Below are positions 1-11,400 of a stretch of 64,000 nt of DNA, piece by piece (the first letter of the stretch is position 1; the number at the start of each line of letters is the position of its first letter). Position numbers and translations under genes: made by a program. The notes beneath the pieces are model-generated. The model had not been told where the DNA came from, ran no database searches, and saw only the letters and a program-made list of their open reading frames with translations. Origin of the DNA: Zoroaster sp. YZ-2022 (Eukaryota > Echinodermata > Asteroidea > Forcipulatida > Zoroasteridae); NCBI GenBank assembly GCA_029582265.1, contig JAQQFT010000023.1:3001071-3065070 (forward strand). The letters run 5' to 3'.

Positions 1-207
1 TTAATGATACTCAAGCTATCTGCACACTGTACCAGGGTTGCCATTTGGCATTTTTCACGTTCATCCAGGAAGACTATAATTATTATATTTCCGAATGCCT
101 ACACATCTGGTCAATATGCCTCAGTTATTTAATTCGAAGTTTGTCCTAATTAATAACTTATTCGAAGGTGAAAACAAAATTTTTTAGGGAAAAACGTTAA
201 TTAATAA

Positions 208-680
208 CTAATTCGTTGGGGAAACGAAATTTTGTAGGAAAAAAAATGATACTAAGTATGTAGGGATAATGTTGGGGAAATGCGCATGTGGTGGGGAAAA
301 CGGCAAATCAAGAGTGCCAGCCCTGCGACGGGGGCAAACTTTATTCACTGAAGCTGGCGCCGTAGAGTTTGCTTTCAGTCCCTTGGGATGGGACAACGCC
401 CTTGCCTCACGCACTGCATTTTCCACACGATGTGCAATTTCTCTGGTCTTTGAAAGTTTTAGATCTTTTTCCATTAGCAACCTTTCTCTTATTTTGCCGC
501 TGTTTGTCTTCTCTACCACCTGGTCTCGTATCATTTGGTCTAAAAATCATCAAAGTCGCATGTTTTTGCCAGTTCACGTAACGCCGAAATGAACGTATCA
601 ATCTTCTCATCAACATGCTGTGAACGTTGCCGGAACTGGTATCTTTCGGCCACCACATTAAGGGAAGGTTGAAACTGTTT
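208..680 (-). pseudogene. Ty3/gypsy-like gag remnant, copy 1
   Basis: Decayed piece of an LTR-retrotransposon Gag (capsid) gene. In minus-strand order, one frame reads through about 675-550 with the capsid-like phrase ISALRELAKTCDFDDF. A neighbouring frame then continues with MIRDQVVEKTNSGKIRERLL and a basic helical stretch ending near VENAVREARAL. The pattern of ALRxLAKxCxF followed by MIRDxxVxxxxxxxxRERLL is familiar from gag of invertebrate gypsy-type elements. A frameshift at about 535-550 separates the two parts. No protease, RT or integrase follows, so this is a fragment. The open frame after ALS (below about 390) is probably not native gag. Family assignment is from recognised motifs, not a search. 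Confidence 0.6.
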
Positions 681-724
681 CTGCAAGATTTGTAACGTAA
701 ATTCAAATAACTTGGTCCCTATAA

Positions 725-935
725 AATGTTATAGTGCAGGTACAACGCATAGATAACTAGCACGCAGAGAAACTCGGAATTGACTTCAACAACTATATTT
801 ACACGTGCTCCACTTTATATACAACTTTACTAATCACTGAACTGGAACATTTGTGATCAATACCCAATGAGTGCATACCGGCCATACCATTATAAAGTTA
901 GGTTTACTATACCAGGATACGACAGCAAGCTAGCT
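725..935 (-). promoter_or_regulatory. Possible LTR/leader region of the gypsy-like remnant
   Basis: Just upstream of gag on the minus strand there is a TATA-like string (ATATAAAGTG at about 811-820), and the stretch is conserved in copy 2 near 3720-3900. The position upstream of gag would fit an LTR promoter. No LTR boundaries or primer-binding site could be fixed, so this is tentative. Confidence 0.25.
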
Positions 936-938
936 TAA

Positions 939-1600
939 TAATCTAGCTGGAATAAGAGTTTTGCTTTTGCTTTCAGATTGAGGGCGCTAAATTTCCCAAG
1001 TATAGACTTTGAGGTTTATATATTAGAAACGAGAATAAGTTCATGGGTGGACCGAGTGGTTCAACTGGTTAACCCACTGTCAAATAGAAACCCAAAAACA
1101 CCCCAGATGGGTTCGAGACCCACCGTGGTCCTGAGCCCACAGCCAAGGCAACCTAACTTAATAAACTAGCTGGAATAAGAGTTTTGCTTTTGCTTTCAGA
1201 TTGAGGGCGCTAAATTTCCCAAGTATAGACTTTGAGGTTTATATATTAGAAACGAGAATAAGTTCCTGGGTGGACCGAGTGGTTCAACTGGTTAACCCAC
1301 TGTCAAGCTAGAAACCCAAAATACCCCAGATGGGTTCGAGACCCACAGTGGTCCTGGAGTCCACAGCCAAGGCAAGCTAACTTAATAAACTAGCTGGAAT
1401 AACAGTTTTGCTATTAATTGAGGTGGCTAAATTTCCCAAGTATAGACTTTGAGGTTTATATATTAGGAAATTGAGTAGGGTGGTGGTGGGGCGACCAATT
1501 GGCGCAACTGGTTAATCCACTGTGAGATAAAAACTAAGATTGCCCAGATGGGTTTGGCAAGACCCACCGTGGTCCATACAATTTTGTTTATCCCCTATTT
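939..1600 (+). repeat. Tandem array of ~220-bp units with a tRNA-like module
   Basis: Three consecutive units begin at about 939, 1161 and 1385. Each has an AT-rich lead (TTTGCTTTTGCTTTCAGATT in the first two) followed by a ~95-bp tRNA-like module at about 1044-1140, 1267-1362 and 1486-1575. The module has a box-A-like ACCGAGTGGTTCAACTGG and a box-B-like GGGTTCGAGACCC spaced as in a tRNA gene. The third unit is more diverged. They look like tRNA-derived SINE heads or tRNA-like satellite units, not functional tRNAs, because no clean cloverleaf can be drawn. Confidence 0.7.
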
Positions 1601-1715
1601 GCTCCGGCCAGGCCTGGAGCTAGCCTGCTCTGGCCAGGCTCAGCGGCCTGTTCGGGCCAGGCCTGGCTAGCTTGCTCTGGCCAGGCCTGGCCAGCTTGCC
1701 CGGCCAAACAAATTT
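1600..1715. repeat. Short GGCCAGGCCTGGC repeat cluster
   Basis: A few imperfect copies of the palindromic GC-rich unit that forms the long array at 4250-4620. They sit at the matching position after the tRNA-like units, so the two duplicated segments probably shared this array before it expanded in copy 2. Confidence 0.7.
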
Positions 1716-2739
1716 AGTTCCAAATCATCCCCATCAGTAAAACGAAGTTTTTACCAAATTTCAAATCAGTATGTGCGCTATAACTCAGCACATGTTCTTT
1801 ACAGTCTTTAACCTGCGTACGTCGTTCACAAAAAGGTCGCATCGCGCCAAACTGTATGGTACTATGTGCAACCATCCGGATCCGCACCTGCAACTGTACC
1901 GCTCACATACGCACAACACGTCTGCTGTTGAGCTCTTGTATCTAATATGCTCCAGCATGCCTGTGCGCCCGCACGCATAATCCTCCATGGTATAATGGAT
2001 GCACGTACGCACACAGGCGACCATACGTACGGCGACACGTCAATTTAGAAGAAACATCTTGTGATTGCGGTGTTAATGATCAATGGAAATAATGAATAAT
2101 GAACAATAATGAAAGCCCTCATGTGTTTTCGAAATTTTCCGACGCAAATCTATGTCCTCTCTTGGCCTTAAACAACTTTTTCCACTTTCACAAGCACTAA
2201 CTTTCCAGTAAAATCATACAATTTTCAATTATTTTATTATTTCTGTAACAAACTACGACTTAGATAAGTTTATAAACCAGTAATACGCCATAATTCTTTT
2301 GTAAGTTTTCCGGAGAAATGCTAAGCCAAGTAGGTGCGTCACCACGAGTGCGGCGAATTACGTACATGGACGATACAAGTACCACAGAATGCAGGCCACA
2401 CCGATGTTAGTTACGTCTAAAACTACGAAATCTGACTTAAAAATACACAATCATAGTTCCTTGTCAATTCAGAAAAAGGAAAATTTATCTCTGCATTCTA
2501 TAGGTACTCCTTTTGTGTGGAAATTACTCTACTCACCTTTGAAACATGAGTTTGATATTATTAGTCTCAAGGCCCCCTAAAAGTGACAATTTCTTGCTTG
2601 AAATTAGTCACTCTTCAGCCGAGTCTACACATTAATATACGAAATAAAACCCTGGCTCCATCCACACAATTTGAAACAAATAAAAGCATGTTTCTGGACA
2701 TGCACCAGTCTTTTCATATCGTGACGCTAGGGCTTCAGG
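1716..2739. other. No gene recognised
   Basis: Mixed-composition, apparently unique sequence. Short open frames near 1771-2024 and 2389-2580 show no recognisable motif. No RNA gene or repeat structure was seen. Confidence 0.6.
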
Positions 2740-2847
2740 ACCAGACTGAAGCAATGTGAATTGGGCCAGAAACTATTCGTATTTCGCAACCGCGAATTCA
2801 TGGATGGCTTTTCAGGCCCAATTCGCGGAAGTTAGCTTCAGTCTGGT
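2740..2847. mobile_element. 108-bp fold-back (MITE-like) element
   Basis: Perfect 13-bp inverted ends ACCAGACTGAAGC (2740-2752) and GCTTCAGTCTGGT (2835-2847). A second nested perfect inverted pair, GAATTGGGCC (2758-2767) and GGCCCAATTC (2815-2824), lies inside. The spacing fits a small fold-back or MITE copy. No coding capacity and no clear target duplication. A related GCGAATTGGGCC string recurs at about 6189. Confidence 0.6.
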
Positions 2848-3156
2848 TGGGTACAGCCATCTGAAGGGTGCAACCCACTAAATAGTAGAATTCATGCGCC
2901 AAGCTGTTTATCATAAAGTGTATGTCCTCAAATTTTTCTGAAAAACAAAGAATTGAGGCCCATATATTTTACGGATTGTGTAAAACATGGCCTAATAACA
3001 TAACCTGTCCTTGACTTCCAACTGTGAGAGGCTTGATACACTAGGCCCCGAAAAGCGGTCCTAATTTGATTTCAAGCGCAAGGCCTTTTTCCAACATGGC
3101 TGTATTTCAGTGTGGACGTTACCATTGTAGAGGGTGGTTTTCATTGGGATGAGGAT
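2848..3156. other. No gene recognised
   Basis: Unique sequence between the fold-back element and the second duplicated segment. No convincing ORF, RNA gene or repeat. Confidence 0.55.
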
Positions 3157-3227
3157 AACTTCCCAACTTATTCGAAGGGGAAAACAACATTTTGTAGGGA
3201 AACGTTAATTAATAACTAACGTTGGGG

Positions 3228-3690
3228 AAACGAAATGCAGGGAAAAAATGATACTAAGCATGTAGGATATGTTGGGGAAATGCGCATGCGTGGTGGGGGA
3301 AACGGCAAATCAAGAGTGCCAGCCTCTGCGACGAGGGCAAACTTTATTCACTGGAAGCTGGCGCCCCAGAGTTTGCTTTTCAGTCCCCAGACAACGCCTG
3401 CTTCACGCACTGCATTTTCCACACGATGTGCAATTCTCTGGTCTTTGAAAGTGTTAGATCTTTTCCAATAGTTAAACCTTTCTCTTTATTTTTGCCGCTG
3501 TTTGGCCTTCTACCACCCGGTCTCGTATCATCGGTCTAAAATCATCAAAGTCGCATGTTTTTGCCAGTTCATCAACGCCGAAATGAACGTATCAATCTTT
3601 CTGAACAACTTGGTTGTGAACGTTGCCGAAATGTACCCGGCCACCACATTAAGGGAAGGTTGACACTGTTTCAAGATTTGTAACGTAAAT
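3228..3690 (-). pseudogene. Ty3/gypsy-like gag remnant, copy 2
   Basis: Same gag fragment as at 208-680, with more indels. The minus-strand capsid phrases are recognisable only in pieces because the frame shifts repeatedly. No pol follows. The shared truncation shows that it was duplicated together with its flanks and did not insert independently. Confidence 0.5.
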
Positions 3691-3924
3691 TAAAACAACT
3701 TGGTCCCTATAAAATGTTATAATGCAGGTACAACGCATAGATAACTAGCACGCAGAGAAACTCGGAATTGACTTCTCAACAACTATATTATTAATGCGCT
3801 CCACCCTTATATACAACTTCTTCAATCACTGAACTGCAATATTTAGATCAATACTCCAATGAGTGCATGCCGCCGCGCCATTATAAAGTTAGGGTTTACT
3901 ATACCAGGATACGACAGCAAGCTA

Positions 3925-4245
3925 GCTAAACTAGCCGGAATAAGAGTTTTGCTTTTGCTTTCAGATTGAGGGCGCTAAATTTCAAGTATAGATTCTTTGA
4001 GGTTTATCTATTAGAAACGAGAAAAAGTTCTGGGTGGGACCGAGTGGCTCAACTGATTAGCCACTGTCGAATAAACCCAAAATACCCCAGATGGGTTCGA
4101 GACCCACAGTGGTCCTGAGTCCACAGCAAAGGCAACCTAACTTAATAAACTAGCTGAATAAGAGTTTTGCTTTTGCTTTCAGATTGAGGGTTAAATTTCC
4201 AAGATAGACTTTGAGGTTTATATATTAGAAATTTAGGGTGGTATA
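3925..4245 (+). repeat. tRNA-like tandem units in duplication copy 2
   Basis: One full unit (tRNA-like module at about 4031-4125, box-B-like GGGTTCGAGACCC) and one truncated unit that stops before the module. Same family as 939-1600. Confidence 0.65.
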
Positions 4246-4249
4246 TTAG

Positions 4250-4620
4250 ATATTCTAGCTTGCCCGGCCAGGCTGGCTTTGCCCGGCCAGGCCTGGCTAG
4301 CTTGTCCTGCCAGGCCGGCTAGCTTGCCCGGCCAGGCCTGGCTAGCTTGCCCGGCCAGGCCTGGCTAGCTTGCCCGGCCAGGCCTGGCTAGCTTGCCCGG
4401 CCGCCTGGCTAGCTTGCCGGCCAGGCCGGCTAGCTTGCCCGGCCAGGCCTGGCTTGTCCGGCCAGGCCTGGTTAGCTTGCCCGGCCAGGCCTGGCTAGTT
4501 GCCCGGCCAGGCCTGGCTAAGCTTGCCCGGCCAGGCCTGGCTAGCTTGCCCGGCCAGGCCTGGCTAGCTTGTCCGGCCAGGCCTGGCTAGCTTGCCGCCA
4601 GGCCTGGCTAGCTTGCTAAG
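4250..4620. repeat. 23-bp minisatellite, GGCCAGGCCTGGCC core
   Basis: About 16 head-to-tail units of roughly 23 bp, consensus TAGCTTGCCCGGCCAGGCCTGGC with occasional one- to few-base deletions. The core GGCCAGGCCTGGCC is its own reverse complement, so every unit is a potential hairpin. Both strands stay open for long stretches only because of the repeat. The predicted PGLASLPGQAW-type peptide is not a protein. Confidence 0.9.
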
Positions 4621-5600
4621 GTCATCCTGGGTCATCGTCTTACATGGATACCTAACAGTGCCCGGCCAAAAGGGTCTGACCACTAGAAACCTGACCATTA
4701 CATTTGGGGCGTTTTAACAGCATGTACACTGTATATATAACAATAAATATAGTAAATATTTAAAAATTAATAAAAATATAAGGACCCTCATGCCAGGTCA
4801 AGGTGACCACTAAGGTCATTTGGGTCATCCTCTTTACATGGATACTAACAGTGCCCAGCCAAAAGGGTCTGACCACTAGAAACTGACCATTACATTTGGG
4901 GCGTTTTAACAGCATGTGCACTGTATAGGATATGACAATAAAATAGTAAATATTTAAAAATTAATAAAAATAAGGACCTCATTGGCCAGGTCAAGGTGAC
5001 CTCTAAGGTCATCCTAGGTCACCCTTTCTACATGGATACCTAACAGTGCCCGGCCAAAAGAGTCTGACCACTAGAAACCGACCATTACATTTGGGCGTTT
5101 ATAACAGCATGTGCACTGTATAGGATATGACAATAAAATATAGTAAATTTTTAAAAAATTAATAAAAAATATAGGACCTCATTGGCCTGGTCAAGGTGAC
5201 CATTGAGGTCATCCTTGGGTCATCCTCTTTACATTGATATCTAATAGGTCCCGGTCTATTTGTTTTTACACCGCAGCGACGGGTTTTGTCCAGTAAAGTG
5301 CCAATTCCGGTCTTGTGAGAGAGACTACGAAACCCCAGGGCGCGCGACGATAGACAACCCAAGCTGCAGTCGACCATGGCGCTCTGCAGGGGAAACCCTA
5401 TGGAGCCATTCCTCCGTTGATGGTAGGTTTTTTTGCGTATCGAAATTCCCTTCGCGCGCATGCGTGCTGAATGGGTTCATAGTCTTTACACAAGGGCGAA
5501 ATGCGTACAAAAACCCCTCGCTGCGGTGTAAAACAAAAATACGCTGCCCGGCCAAAAGGGTTGACCACTAAACTGACCGAATGCAATTGTCCCATATAGG
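4617..5600. repeat. ~190-bp tandem repeat, four units plus a remnant
   Basis: Units start near 4617, 4797, 4990 and 5188. Each contains CTAAGGTCATCC, then GTGCCCGGCCAAAAGG, GACCATTACATTTGGG and an AT-rich tail. The fourth unit is interrupted by the MITE at 5259-5538, and its remainder resumes at about 5543 with CTGCCCGGCCAAAAGGG. Confidence 0.85.
5259..5538. mobile_element. 280-bp MITE inserted in a tandem repeat unit
   Basis: Near-perfect terminal inverted repeats of about 28 bp: left begins TTTGTTTTTACACCGCAGCG, and right ends CGCTGCGGTGTAAAACAAA. The interior is CG-rich and unlike its AT-rich surroundings. The host unit is split, as shown by neighbouring intact units. A target duplication is unclear because flanking bases look altered. 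Internal ORFs of 68-103 residues overlap on both strands and look like shadows of the inverted structure. Confidence 0.75.
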
Positions 5601-6330
5601 ACATGCATTAAATCGAATGTCAAACCAGTAACCGTTACTTGTTTGATATTGAATCAAACGTCGAATATGTAACCATGCTTCACGTCGGTAAATTGCAGAC
5701 CTGTATTCAGAGTCATTCAAACATGAGTAGTCTGTCAGACTCTAGTCAATGAACATAGGTCGATGGCAAAGTGTCTTGGGATGACGTCTGGGATCTGCCA
5801 ATTATATGATTATGCCACAGGGGAAATCCTCTCCCTTTTTGCCAGGTTTTTCCCCGCCCCAGAACAACTACTGGGAAACCCAAAGAATAAGTAGTGGAAG
5901 ATTTATTTGGTCAGCCTGTAGGCTGGGAGTGAGAGGATACATGTATTTAAAGTTACAACACTTGAGTGTAATCCCCCACCCTCACTCCCTAAAATGTACT
6001 ACCAACGGCTGTTGTATTCTTACAGAATCAGACGTCAGATCAGAGATAGTTTGATACGCCAAAAGTTACGTTACAGATCAAATAGTCAGGTTCTTATCCA
6101 TTCAATCATAATTTCTAGGGTAAGGCATAATGAACATTGGGGTGCCAGACTCATGCTTTTTAAAACAGCCTCTTTTCCGATGAAGTAGGCGAATTGGGCC
6201 AAAAAACTTTCCCTGGCAGCCGCAATTCGCGGTTGGGAATTCAAGAGCAAATTTCCCGCGCAAATTCAAAAAACGGGAATAGGACAATTTATGACGTTGG
6301 TCAAATTTTAACATTAAATTTTTACCTTCC
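5600..6330. other. No gene recognised
   Basis: Unique sequence with short unremarkable ORFs. At 6189-6262 there is a small self-complementary AATTCGCGG/GCGAATT cluster related to the fold-back element at 2740-2847. Confidence 0.5.
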
Positions 6331-8440
6331 TTTTTTTTTAAAATGTATTTTTGTTAAAAATATAAAGAAAGTCAATGCCTCACTTAATTCCTGTTAAAAA
6401 AATTTGGCCCACTAATTAGTGTCAAATTTAAACATTTTTTTAAAAGGGGACAAATATTAAATTTTCCACTTTTTCAGGCCTTTTCTTATTTTTTGCGGGT
6501 TCACTAAAACAAAATGTCCAAACATCTCTTAGAAATATTAACTTTTTTTTTGATAACTAAAGAACATGTCATTGTCCCCCTTTTTTCGTTACCAATTTTT
6601 GGGCCCCATTAATTGTGTCAATTAGACCTTTTTAGGAAAAAATATTGGAATGTCTGCACTTTTCCCCTTTTCTTAATTTTTCAAAAAAGGGGTTCCTAAA
6701 ACAAAATGTCCCAAACATCTCTTAGAAATTTTAAATTTTTTTATTTGATAATCAAAAGAAAGCACTGTCCACATTTAAATTTTCCCTTTAAAAGGCCAAT
6801 TTTCCCCTTAATTAGTGTTTTAGACCGTTTTAAAGGACAAATTGTGGTGTGACTTTTCTGGCTTTTTTCTTTTTTTTTTCAAAAAAGGGGGTTCATAAAA
6901 AAAAAATGTACCAAACATTTTTTAGAAATTTTAAATTTTTTATTTAATAATCAAAAAGAACATGTCAATGCCCACATTAATTTCCTTTAAAAGGAAAATT
7001 TCCTTTAATTAGTGTCTAATTAGACCGTGTTTAAAGGAAAAATTTTCGAAGGTTTGCATTTTTTCCGCATTTCTTTTTTTTGTACAAAAATGGATTCACA
7101 AAAAAAAATTCCAAACATTTTTAAAAAAAAATTTTTTTATTTGATAATCAAAAGAAAGGGTTCCCCCCTTTTTTCCGTTAAGGCCAATTTGGCCCTTTTT
7201 TAGTGTCAAATTTGACCTTTTTTAAAAGGGGAAAATTAATGTCTTTTTTTTCTGTCCTTTTCAAATTTTTTTGTAAAAAAGGGGTTCACTAAAACAAAAT
7301 GTCCCAAAATCTCTTAGAAATATTAATTTTTTTTTGATAATCTAAAAAATGTCTTTTCCACACTTTTTTCGTTAAAAATTTTCCCTTTAATTAGTTCTAA
7401 TTAGACCTTTTTTTTGGGGGAAATTTTAAATTTCAAAATTTTTCCGTTTTTCTCCTTTTTGTGAAAGGGGGTTTAAAAAAAAATGAAAAACATCTCTTAA
7501 AAATAAAATTTTTTTTGATAGTCAAAAGAAAAATGCTTTACATTTTAAAAATTTTCCAATTGGCCCAAAGACCGTGTTTAAAAAAGGGGGTCTCTTTTTC
7601 CCCCTTTCTTTTTAAAAAAAGGGTTCATAAAAAAAAATGTACCAAAACCCTTGAAAAATTTTTTTTTATTTGATTTAAAAGAACACCCCTTTCCACATTT
7701 CGTTAAAAAAAAAAGTTGGCCCAAATTAATGCCCCACCCAAGTTTTAGCGGACAAAAGGAATGGCCTGCATTTTTTTCCGTCCTTTTCTTTTATTTTTTA
7801 AAAAAAGGGGTTCATTTTAAAAAAAAATGTAAAAAAACATTTTTTCAGAAATATTTTTTTTTTTTTGAAAATCAAAAAGAACTTACGTAAAATTAATTTT
7901 CCCGTTGGGGCAATTTCCCCATTAATTTTTAGTGTTAAGGACGTGAAAGGGACAAAAAAAAAATTTTGTCTCCTTTATCTGGCTTTTTCTTTTTTTCTAA
8001 AAAAGGGGGCCTAAAAAAAATGAAAACCCCCTTTAAAAAAAATTTTAAATTTTTTATTTGATAATCATAAAGAACGTGTCACTGTCCACAAAATTTCTTT
8101 AAAGGGCCCAATTTTGGCCCATTAATTAGTGTCTAATTAGACCTTTTTAAAAGGGGACAAATATTGGAATGTGTTCATTTTTGGGGCTTTTTTCATTTTT
8201 CTAAAAAAGGGTTCACTAAAACGTAAAACATCTCTTATAAAAAATTTTTTTTTTATTTGATAATATAAAGAAATGTCATGTCCACATAATTTTCCGAAAA
8301 TTTGGCCATTAATTAGTGCCCAATTAGACCATGTTTAAAGGAAAATTTTCAAAATTTTCAAAAAGTTTTAAATTTTTTTTAAAAAGGGTTCATAAAACAA
8401 ATGCCCAAAACATCCTAAAATTTTTTTATTTGATAGTCAA
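6330..8440 (+). repeat. Left satellite array (~185-200 bp unit)
   Basis: About 11 degenerate units. Landmarks in each are TTAATTAGTGTCTAATTAGAC, AAAGGGGTTCACTAAAAC, AACATCTCTTAGAAATATTA and TTTGATAATCAAAAGAAC, recurring every ~190 bp (for example near 6514, 6707, 6912, 7108, 7300 and 7485). Each unit contains the dyad TAATTAG-TGT-CTAATTA. Unit lengths vary through homopolymer inflation. ORFs here are artefacts. Confidence 0.9.
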
Positions 8441-11400
8441 GACAACTGTAAAAAGGAAAGAGGTCAGTGGTTTGAGTAAAAGCACCCGCCAAATACCCAT
8501 GCCCCAGTACGCAGAAATCCCCAAGAATGTTCCTCCACATTGTTAATTGATCCAATAACACAAAACACCGGGGATTTGTATTGGTTTGTGGTCAACCTTC
8601 TGATTTAACCAATATGATCGTTTATTTTGTAGTTCATTGTACCATTATGCTCTTTTGAACATCGAACCCAAATCAAAAAAAAACGACAATAATATTTATT
8701 TCGGTATGAGAGTTTGAATGCGGAAAAAAAGGGTTTTTTCCCAAAAAATCATTTCTACACATGAAAATCCCAAAATCAGGGTGAACTGGTATTTTTTTAA
8801 AAAGTCTGACTAAATAACATTTCTGCCGTACAAACAAACTTCCCCAGACTAATCAACATGGCAATATTTTTCAAAGTATCTATCTGGCAAAAAGAAATGA
8901 AAATATTTAGGGACATTCATTTTACTCGGACAACTAAAATTCAAAAAACCCTGAGTTTCGCAAAACTTTCTCTTCTGCCCCCTAAAATTTAGACCCAGAC
9001 GACGACGGCTAAACCAGTTTTCATCATAGTAACGGTAAAATTGAAAGAAAACACAGATGCCCATGTTCGAGTTTCGGAAAATCCATCCACGATTGACCCC
9101 CGGGACCACTGGACCCCAGTATTTCGGAAACAACTCTTCACACAGTGAAGACGTGAAAAAATTTTACCGAGGATGTTATTTTAAATATGTGCACCAAAAA
9201 AATTACAAAAAAAAAATAAAAGACAATTCTGGAAAAAGAAACCCCAAAAAAAATTTTTTTTCCGTATTGATAGATCAGAATGGCAAAAGAAAAAAACTAG
9301 GGGGAAATTTATTAAAAAAGGTCTTGGATTAAGTTTTTTAAACCCCTCCTAGGGGGGGGGGATACCCATTTCCCAAAAGTGTTTTTTTGAACTCCCCCTT
9401 TAATACTGCCCAAAAAACCAGACACTACTTGTTTGTCCCCTTTTGACCCACTCTACATGTAGGGAGCTGGAGTTGAAGGGTTTAGGGGGTTTAAAGGGGA
9501 AATTCGCATAATGATCTTTTTAAGGGTCTGTGTGTTTTTTGCATTAAATTCTTAGCGTGGGGTGTTTGAAAACAGACAGTTGGCGACACACACACGGATA
9601 AAGGGGGCCACTGGTTGGTTGTAGAACAGCTTTTTGATCTAGTTGTGGATTTAGATGTAAAGGGAATGCAGAAAAAAATTTTTTAATATAATTAAACCTG
9701 GGGTAAGCCCTATTTTTTTTTTAAGGAAAATTTGGGGGTGCCACTAAAAAGAGGGGGGGTCCCAAATTTTTAGATAAAGTCGTCGGAGTTAAAAATATTG
9801 GGGCTCAAAAAACTTGTAAATAGTGAAAAAACAAAAAAACATCATGGGCCCCCTGTATTTTTTTTTAATATTCTAGACCCCTTTAAAATTAGTGGGTTTT
9901 GCAAACATCCACTGCTGATTAGTGTAAAGTTTTCATTTAGGGCTAAAACAAATTCACCCAATTTTTCCCTTTTCAATTTAAACACTATGTTGTTCACCGA
10001 GGTTAAAAAATCAAAAAACCTTTTTAAAGCGGGTTTCCAATTTGAGTTAATGTTATTTAAAATTTCCCAATGAATAAAAAAGGCCCAAAAAAGAAAAGGT
10101 TGATTTCAGTGGTAATGAAACATCAAAAAATGAACGACGCGCAAGGTTTGTCAGAAAACAAGAGAATCATTTAAAAAGGCCCCAAATAAAAGAAACCAAG
10201 ACGCGAGCACATCGATAACCGGGGGATACAAGGATCAGCAATTTCTTTCGTTGTCGAGATGAACCCCAAAAAAAACAGTCCTACAACAAATTTCAAGTAA
10301 GCCAAGAAATTATAAAATTTCAAAAAATAAAACCAAAGGGCCCTTTTTTAAATAAAAAGGGTTGATTCAACTTGGCGTACCCCAGGATTCTGAGAAGTTT
10401 CTTTTTCCCCCTCTGAAAATTTTTCCCCAAACAGTGTTCATTTTATCATCATATTTCCACCAGAGATATAAATATTTAGATCAACTGGATCAATTATTCG
10501 CAAAACCATTTTTTCTGGCCAAAAAAATATAAACTGTAGATCTTGTCATTCGCCACCCTGTCAGGTTCTCTCCGCCTGATACCCTCCCACAACCACAGAC
10601 CTATTACAATTTCGCAATATCCTTCATCCTGAGAAACATTTATGGTCAAAAGGCTAAAACCCCCTTTGCTGATGATAGAGGAAGTTCGACCCCTACTTGC
10701 AAAAGGTTTTTCTGAAACAGATTACAGTACTTGCATCGGTTACACAATTGTTAAGGGTTGGCTGAAGGTGGGGACCTAAAAAAGACAGTTGTGATTCAGG
10801 GCCACCCTTTCATGAAGAACGTTTAAAAAATTGTAGGAAACATTATAACAAATTTTCGTGACGAATGTACGGGATGGGGTTACTCTAAAATGCATAGTTT
10901 GGGCCCGTGAAATCATAGAATTTTGGAAATTCTCACATTCGAAATCAACAACTAACCTCGTGAAACCCATTACAACAAGCTCGGGGGAAAGTCGAAGACA
11001 TAGACATTGCAACAGAAAATTATTTTTTGATGATTGGGCAGATAGGAGTTTTGGGGGAAAACCCCTTTGGGACATAGGGACATAGCTTTACGTGAGAAAA
11101 TAACCCAAGATGAATTCATTTCAAAGTCACCAAATTCCCTTTTCAAATTTTTTTTAAAAAAAATTTTTTTTGGGGTTCAATCCAAATCTAAAAATAAATA
11201 TTTTTTTCTCTTCCAATTCCGGTCGGGGAAATTTAAAAATTTCCGGCACAAAAAAAAGGGAATTTTCTTTTTAAAAAAAGAAAATCCCAAGGGTTTAAAG
11301 GGGGTTAAAAAAAAATTAATATAAAACAGTTGAAAATTGAATGAGTTTGGGTTACTATATGAACAAGATATGCTACCACTAAAGGGGAATTCTGTGAAGT

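Larger units (their letters stand above)
150..1480. repeat. Large direct duplication, copy 1
   Basis: This segment recurs in the same order and orientation at about 3157-4245. Shared parts are the gag remnant, the downstream TATA-bearing stretch and the first tRNA-like tandem units. The copies differ mainly by one- to few-base indels, which fits either age or uncorrected long-read errors. About 1.7 kb of unrelated sequence separates them. Confidence 0.85.
3157..4245. repeat. Large direct duplication, copy 2
   Basis: Diverged copy of 150-1480 in the same orientation. It keeps the gag remnant, the downstream stretch and the tRNA-like units, but carries fewer tandem units. Confidence 0.85.

Noticed and set aside
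1044..1140. Functional tRNA gene
   Set aside because: Boxes A and B are present but no proper acceptor stem or anticodon arm can be drawn, and the unit is tandemly repeated.
4393..4590. Repeat protein PGLASLPGQAW-like
   Set aside because: Frame produced by a palindromic 23-bp minisatellite; shifts of frame occur inside the array and nothing flanks it as a gene.
5159..5604. Overlapping 70-100 codon frames on both strands
   Set aside because: They lie over the inverted-repeat MITE and differ by strand; no recognisable domain.
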